From: Planctomycetota bacterium
GTDB lineage: Bacteria > Planctomycetota > Planctomycetia > Pirellulales > UBA1268
Length of the DNA: 34,970 nucleotides
Reading direction: 5' to 3'
Assembly (NCBI GenBank): GCA_016872555.1
Contig: VGZO01000043.1
Location: forward strand, 1 to 34,970
The notes under the pieces are model-generated. The model had not been told where the DNA came from, searched no databases, and saw only the letters and a program-made list of their open reading frames with translations. Shown here in pieces: positions 32,136 to 34,970 of the stretch. Each line of letters begins with the position of its first letter. Within the stretch, counting starts at the first letter, position 1. A program made the position numbers and the translations under genes.

Positions 32136-33677
32136 ATGGCCCCCGACCGCTCCTACCTCCTGCTCACCGGCGCCACCGGCCTCCTCGGCCGGTCGCTGCT
32201 CCGCGATCTCGCCGCCGCCGGGCGGCGCGTGGCGGTGCTGGTGCGCGGCTCGAAGACGGCCGACGCCGCCGCACGCGTCGACGAGCTGCTCGCTGACTGG
32301 CAGGAGGTCGCAGGCGCCGTCGTCGAGTGCCCGGTCGTGCTCGAGGGCGACATCACCCGCCCCGGGCTCGGCCTCGACCCGGCCGCCGCCGACTGGGTGG
32401 CGCGCCACGTCGGCGAGGTGGTCCACTCGGCGGCGAGCCTGTCGTTCGAACGGCGCCCGAGCGACGACGAGCCCTACGCGAGCAACGTCCGCGGCACCGC
32501 CAACGTCCTCGACGCCTGTCGGACCGCCGGGATCCGCCGGCTCCACCACGTCAGCAGCGCCTACGTGTGCGGCCTCCGCGAGGGGCGGATCCTCGAGACC
32601 GAGCTCGACATCGGCCAGACCCCGGGCAACGACTACGAGCGCAGCAAGATCGACTCGGAGACGGCTGCGGTCTCGGCGCCGTTTCTCGACGTGGTCACCG
32701 TCCACCGGCCGAGCATCATCGTCGGTGACCTGGTCACCGGGTTCACCAACACGTTCCACGGGTTCTACAAGCCGCTGCGGATCGTGCAGCCGTTCGTCGA
32801 GGCGTTCGTCCAGGCGCGGCTCGCCCCGGGCAGCCTCCTCGACGTGCTTGGGATGAGCGGCCGCGAGGCCAAGAACCTCGTGCCGGTCGACTGGGTCTCG
32901 GCGGTGATGACCCGGATCATCCAAGACCCGTCGGCCCATGGGCGCACCTACCACCTGGCCACCGATCATCCGACCCCGTCGGGGCGGCTGTGCCGGCTGT
33001 TCGAGGAGCTGGTGGTCGCGATGGCCGCCGAGCGTTCCGCCGGCCGCGCGGGTGCCGCCCCGCGCCCGCCGGCGTTCGACCCGGCCACGCTCGGCCGGCT
33101 GTTCGGCGACCAGATGCACGTCTACCGCGCCTACTGGCGCGACGACCCGCGCTTCGACACCAGCCACACCCGCGCCTTCGCCCCCGATCTCCCCGCGCCG
33201 CAGCTCGACGACGAGACGATCCGGCGCCTGTGCCGATTCGCGATCGGCAGCGGCTTCCGCTGGCCCCCTCCGGGGCGCCCGGCGCCCGGGCCGGGCGCGC
33301 GGGGGGCACTCGTGGAGCGTCTCGGCGCACCGCGGTGGAGCGCCGCACCGGCCGGCCCCTGCGCGGGCCTCGCCGTGGCGGGTGCCGGCGGTGGGCAGTG
33401 GACGCTCGGCAGCGGCGCCGACGGGCGTCCGACGTGGCACGTCGGTCTCCCGGCGCCGGGCGCCCCGGTCGTCCGCCTTACCGCCGCGCGGCTTGCCCAC
33501 GCCTGCGACGAGCGCCATCCGGCCGCGGCCCTCGACGGGGCACTCGTCGAGGGGACCACCGCGGCCGATCGCCAGGTGGCGGTCGACCTGCTCACGGCCG
33601 TCGTCATGCGAGCGCCCGGCGCTTCCGCGCCCGCGGAGCGGCCCGCCGGCTCCCGGCCACTGGCGGCAGTTCGCTGA
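32136..33677 (+). CDS. Thioester reductase-like protein with extra C-terminal domain (copy 2)
   Basis: 513 residues. Residues 1-395 parallel the gene at 16596-17789: LLLTGATGLLGRSLLRDLAA, HSAASLSFERRPSD, SSAYVCGLREGRILETELD and catalytic NDYERSKIDSE, then VHRPSIIVGDLVTG. Residues ~395-513 are unique to this copy: a Gly/Pro-rich linker, then QWTLGSGADGRPTWHVG, VVRLTAARLAHACDERHP and GTTAADRQVAVDLLTAVV. This has the look of an SCP2-like lipid-binding domain, but I am not sure of it. The start follows AGGA 8 nt upstream, 18 bp after the SDR stop. Likely role: NAD(P)H-dependent release of the chain from ACP as an aldehyde, since the synthase has no thioesterase. Confidence 0.88.
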   Translation: MAPDRSYLLLTGATGLLGRSLLRDLAAAGRRVAVLVRGSKTADAAARVDELLADWQEVAGAVVECPVVLEGDITRPGLGLDPAAADWVARHVGEVVHSAASLSFERRPSDDEPYASNVRGTANVLDACRTAGIRRLHHVSSAYVCGLREGRILETELDIGQTPGNDYERSKIDSETAAVSAPFLDVVTVHRPSIIVGDLVTGFTNTFHGFYKPLRIVQPFVEAFVQARLAPGSLLDVLGMSGREAKNLVPVDWVSAVMTRIIQDPSAHGRTYHLATDHPTPSGRLCRLFEELVVAMAAERSAGRAGAAPRPPAFDPATLGRLFGDQMHVYRAYWRDDPRFDTSHTRAFAPDLPAPQLDDETIRRLCRFAIGSGFRWPPPGRPAPGPGARGALVERLGAPRWSAAPAGPCAGLAVAGAGGGQWTLGSGADGRPTWHVGLPAPGAPVVRLTAARLAHACDERHPAAALDGALVEGTTAADRQVAVDLLTAVVMRAPGASAPAERPAGSRPLAAVR

Positions 33678-33687
33678 CGCCCTGTCG

Positions 33688-33703
33688 CTCGGCTCACGCC
33701 GAG
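33688..33703. terminator. Short hairpin between convergent genes
   Basis: CTCGGC (33688-33693) and GCCGAG (33698-33703) pair perfectly around a TCAC loop that contains the stop of the minus-strand Rieske gene. It lies just after the end of the synthase operon. There is no T tract, so termination is only a possibility. Confidence 0.35.
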
Positions 33704-34803
33704 GCGAGCGCGCGCTTCAGATACGAGTGGAACGCCCAGATCCGTTCCTCGCGGGTGCCGATGCAGCCCTTGAACGGCGTCGCGGCGATCCCGCGCTGCT
33801 GCGCCTCGAACACGCTGGCGTCCTCGCGCTGGATCGCGGAATTCGCCTTCACGCCGTGCCGCGCGACCATGTGGGCGATGATCCGGGCGATCGGCCCGCG
33901 CTTCTCCCCCTCGAGGCTGAACATCCACGCCATCGTCCGCGACGTCGTCGGTCCGGTCGGCAGGTACACCTGCGCGTAGGTAAACAGGTCGGCGAACGTG
34001 AACACCAGGTTGGGAAACACGTGGTGGTGCACGTACTGGTCGTGGCACGGCGGTCCGCCGAGTTGCCGCGACACCTGGCGCTGTTTCTTCACCGGCTCGC
34101 TCGTCGGATCGAGCGCGTAGACGAGCGTGGTCGAGCGGTCTTCGAGCCAGTGGGCCTGGGCCTCCTCGGGGATCATCCCGAAGCCGCCGAGCGTGGTCGG
34201 GTGGATGAACGGCAGGTGGTAGGTCTCGACCGTGTTCTCGACCGGGATCTTCCAATTGCAGGCGAACTCGCGCTGGTACGTCCAATTGCAGCGGTAGGGC
34301 ATCGCGAACGCCGCGGCGACGCGGGCGTGGAACTCGCCGAGGTATTCGGCGAGGGTCGGTCCCTCGGGCGCGAGCCGCACGAACACCAGCTCGCCGCAGG
34401 TGTCGGCGGTGAAACACTGCAACCGGGCGTTTTCCCGGTCGAACGGCTTGAAGCAACCGCCGTCGGGAACCTTGGCGACCTTGCCGTCGGGCCCGTATTC
34501 CCAGCCGTGGTACTGGCAGACCAGCCGCGGGTCATGCCCCTGCGCGCGGCTGGTGAGCTGGCAATGGCGGTGGGAGCAGACGTTGAGGTAGGCGAGGAAC
34601 CGCCCCTCGTGGCGGCGGAGGAGGACCGGCCGGCCGCACAGGTCGAGCGACCGGTAGTCGCCGTCGGCGTGGAAGTCGCTCGCCAGCGCCACCGGGTGCC
34701 AGGCGGCGAGGAACAACTTCTCGACCTCGCTGCGGGCGACCTCGGGATCGACGTAGTCGGCCGGATCGAGGAGGTAGGCGAGTTGTTCCTTGTGGACGAA
34801 CAT
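33694..34803 (-). CDS. Rieske non-heme iron oxygenase alpha subunit (copy 2)
   Basis: 369 residues. Rieske ligands lie in NVCSHRHCQL (CxH) and CQYHGWEYG (CxxH); the catalytic iron motif is ENTVETYHLPFIHPTT. The N-terminus EVEKLFLAAWHPVALASDF and the end GTREERIWAFHSYLKRALA are typical of single-component alpha subunits. It shares layout with the Rieske protein at 29315-30472 but is clearly diverged, so the two probably act at different positions or steps. It faces the operon, ending 16 bp from thioester reductase 2. A hairpin precedes its start. No ferredoxin reductase is present nearby. Confidence 0.93.
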   Translation of the reverse strand: MFVHKEQLAYLLDPADYVDPEVARSEVEKLFLAAWHPVALASDFHADGDYRSLDLCGRPVLLRRHEGRFLAYLNVCSHRHCQLTSRAQGHDPRLVCQYHGWEYGPDGKVAKVPDGGCFKPFDRENARLQCFTADTCGELVFVRLAPEGPTLAEYLGEFHARVAAAFAMPYRCNWTYQREFACNWKIPVENTVETYHLPFIHPTTLGGFGMIPEEAQAHWLEDRSTTLVYALDPTSEPVKKQRQVSRQLGGPPCHDQYVHHHVFPNLVFTFADLFTYAQVYLPTGPTTSRTMAWMFSLEGEKRGPIARIIAHMVARHGVKANSAIQREDASVFEAQQRGIAATPFKGCIGTREERIWAFHSYLKRALASA

Positions 34804-34805
34804 GG

Positions 34806-34825
34806 CGGCCGACCCTACTCGGCCG
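34806..34825. promoter_or_regulatory. Inverted repeat directly upstream of the Rieske start
   Basis: CGGCCGA (34806-34812) and TCGGCCG (34819-34825) are perfect 7-bp arms around a 6-nt loop, only 2 bp before the minus-strand ATG. In mRNA it would occupy the place of the ribosome binding site, which is otherwise not evident. It could be an operator or a translation-limiting hairpin. Confidence 0.4.
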
Positions 34826-34895
34826 TGGAAAACCAGTCAAACCGCATCGCCGCCGCGGGGCGGCCCGCGCCCGTACCGTGGCCGCCCGGGCGAAC

Positions 34896-34924
34896 TTGAG
34901 CGCCACGGCGGCGTGTTCTACATT
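34896..34924 (+). promoter_or_regulatory. Sigma-70-like promoter before the tRNA candidate
   Basis: TTGAGC (34896-34901), a 17-bp spacer and TACATT (34919-34924) give four of six matches at each box. The expected start of transcription falls near 34931, at the first base of the tRNA-like sequence. Confidence 0.4.
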
Positions 34925-34931
34925 GAACGAC

Positions 34932-34970
34932 GGAGGGTAAGCGAACTGGCCAGCGGTCTGACTCGAAATC
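34932..34970 (+). tRNA. Partial tRNA-Ser(CGA), cut by the window end
   Basis: The sequence begins GGAGGGT, as bacterial serine tRNAs usually do. At 34957-34961 the stem TCTGA leads into a seven-base loop CTCGAAA (34962-34968) with anticodon CGA at 34964-34966. The last two bases, TC, start the complementary stem. A GG suitable for positions 18-19 is present in the D-loop, but the D-stem pairs poorly by eye and the anticodon is about two bases early. The 3' half is outside the window. Confidence 0.45.

Noticed and set aside
31332-33518. Long minus-strand open frame opposite the SDR and thioester reductase genes
   Set aside because: It lacks domains, and both plus-strand genes have unmistakable catalytic motifs and coupled starts.

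Overview
The window is very GC-rich, with dense genes, GTG and TTG starts, and mostly weak ribosome binding sites. Its protein set (Tat-exported sugar-phosphate isomerase/epimerase, a very large secreted protein, an AlkP-fold protein without catalytic residues, a POT transporter and a secondary-lipid type polyketide synthase) suggests a planctomycete of the Pirellulales type. That assignment is inferred from gene content; no rRNA is present.

Layout. Positions 1-2266 (minus strand) form a small accessory block: a full RhuM-family gene, a second protein that joins a RhuM-like N-terminus to a DUF559/Vsr-like nuclease domain, and a broken RhuM tail. The two RhuM tails form a 126-bp direct repeat that brackets the nuclease gene. 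Positions 2723-6716 hold a PLP-dependent alpha-oxoamine synthase with an N-terminal carrier-like domain that lacks the phosphopantetheine serine, facing an MmpL/RND-type exporter. Positions 6635-16454 are mostly housekeeping or peripheral genes: a SET-domain protein, a sugar isomerase, a POT transporter overlapping an AlkP/sulfatase-fold protein, a 1342-residue secreted protein, a HIT protein and a small conserved protein.

Positions 16596-34803 are a lipid/polyketide cluster. A 2963-residue synthase (KS, degenerate KS/chain-length factor, AT, three tandem ACPs, an unassigned C45-hydrolase-like region, KR, DH) is transcribed rightwards. It is followed, with 4-10 bp overlaps or short gaps, by an Sfp-type phosphopantetheinyl transferase, a Rieske oxygenase, an FkbM methyltransferase, a FabL-like enoyl reductase and a thioester reductase. 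Leftwards and divergent lie a condensation/wax-ester-synthase-like acyltransferase and a second thioester reductase. A second Rieske oxygenase closes the cluster on the minus strand.

How the genes may work together (inference): the synthase is charged by its own PPTase and elongates malonyl units. KR and DH process the beta-carbon, and the separate FabL-like protein supplies the missing enoyl reduction. The chain is released reductively by a thioester reductase as aldehyde or alcohol, is hydroxylated and O-methylated by the Rieske and FkbM enzymes, and may be esterified by the acyltransferase. The logic resembles cyanobacterial heterocyst-glycolipid loci (HglE with HetM/HglB, HetN and HetI) crossed with PUFA-synthase architecture, but this gene set is not one I recognise as characterised. 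The last 39 bases look like the 5' half of a tRNA-Ser(CGA).
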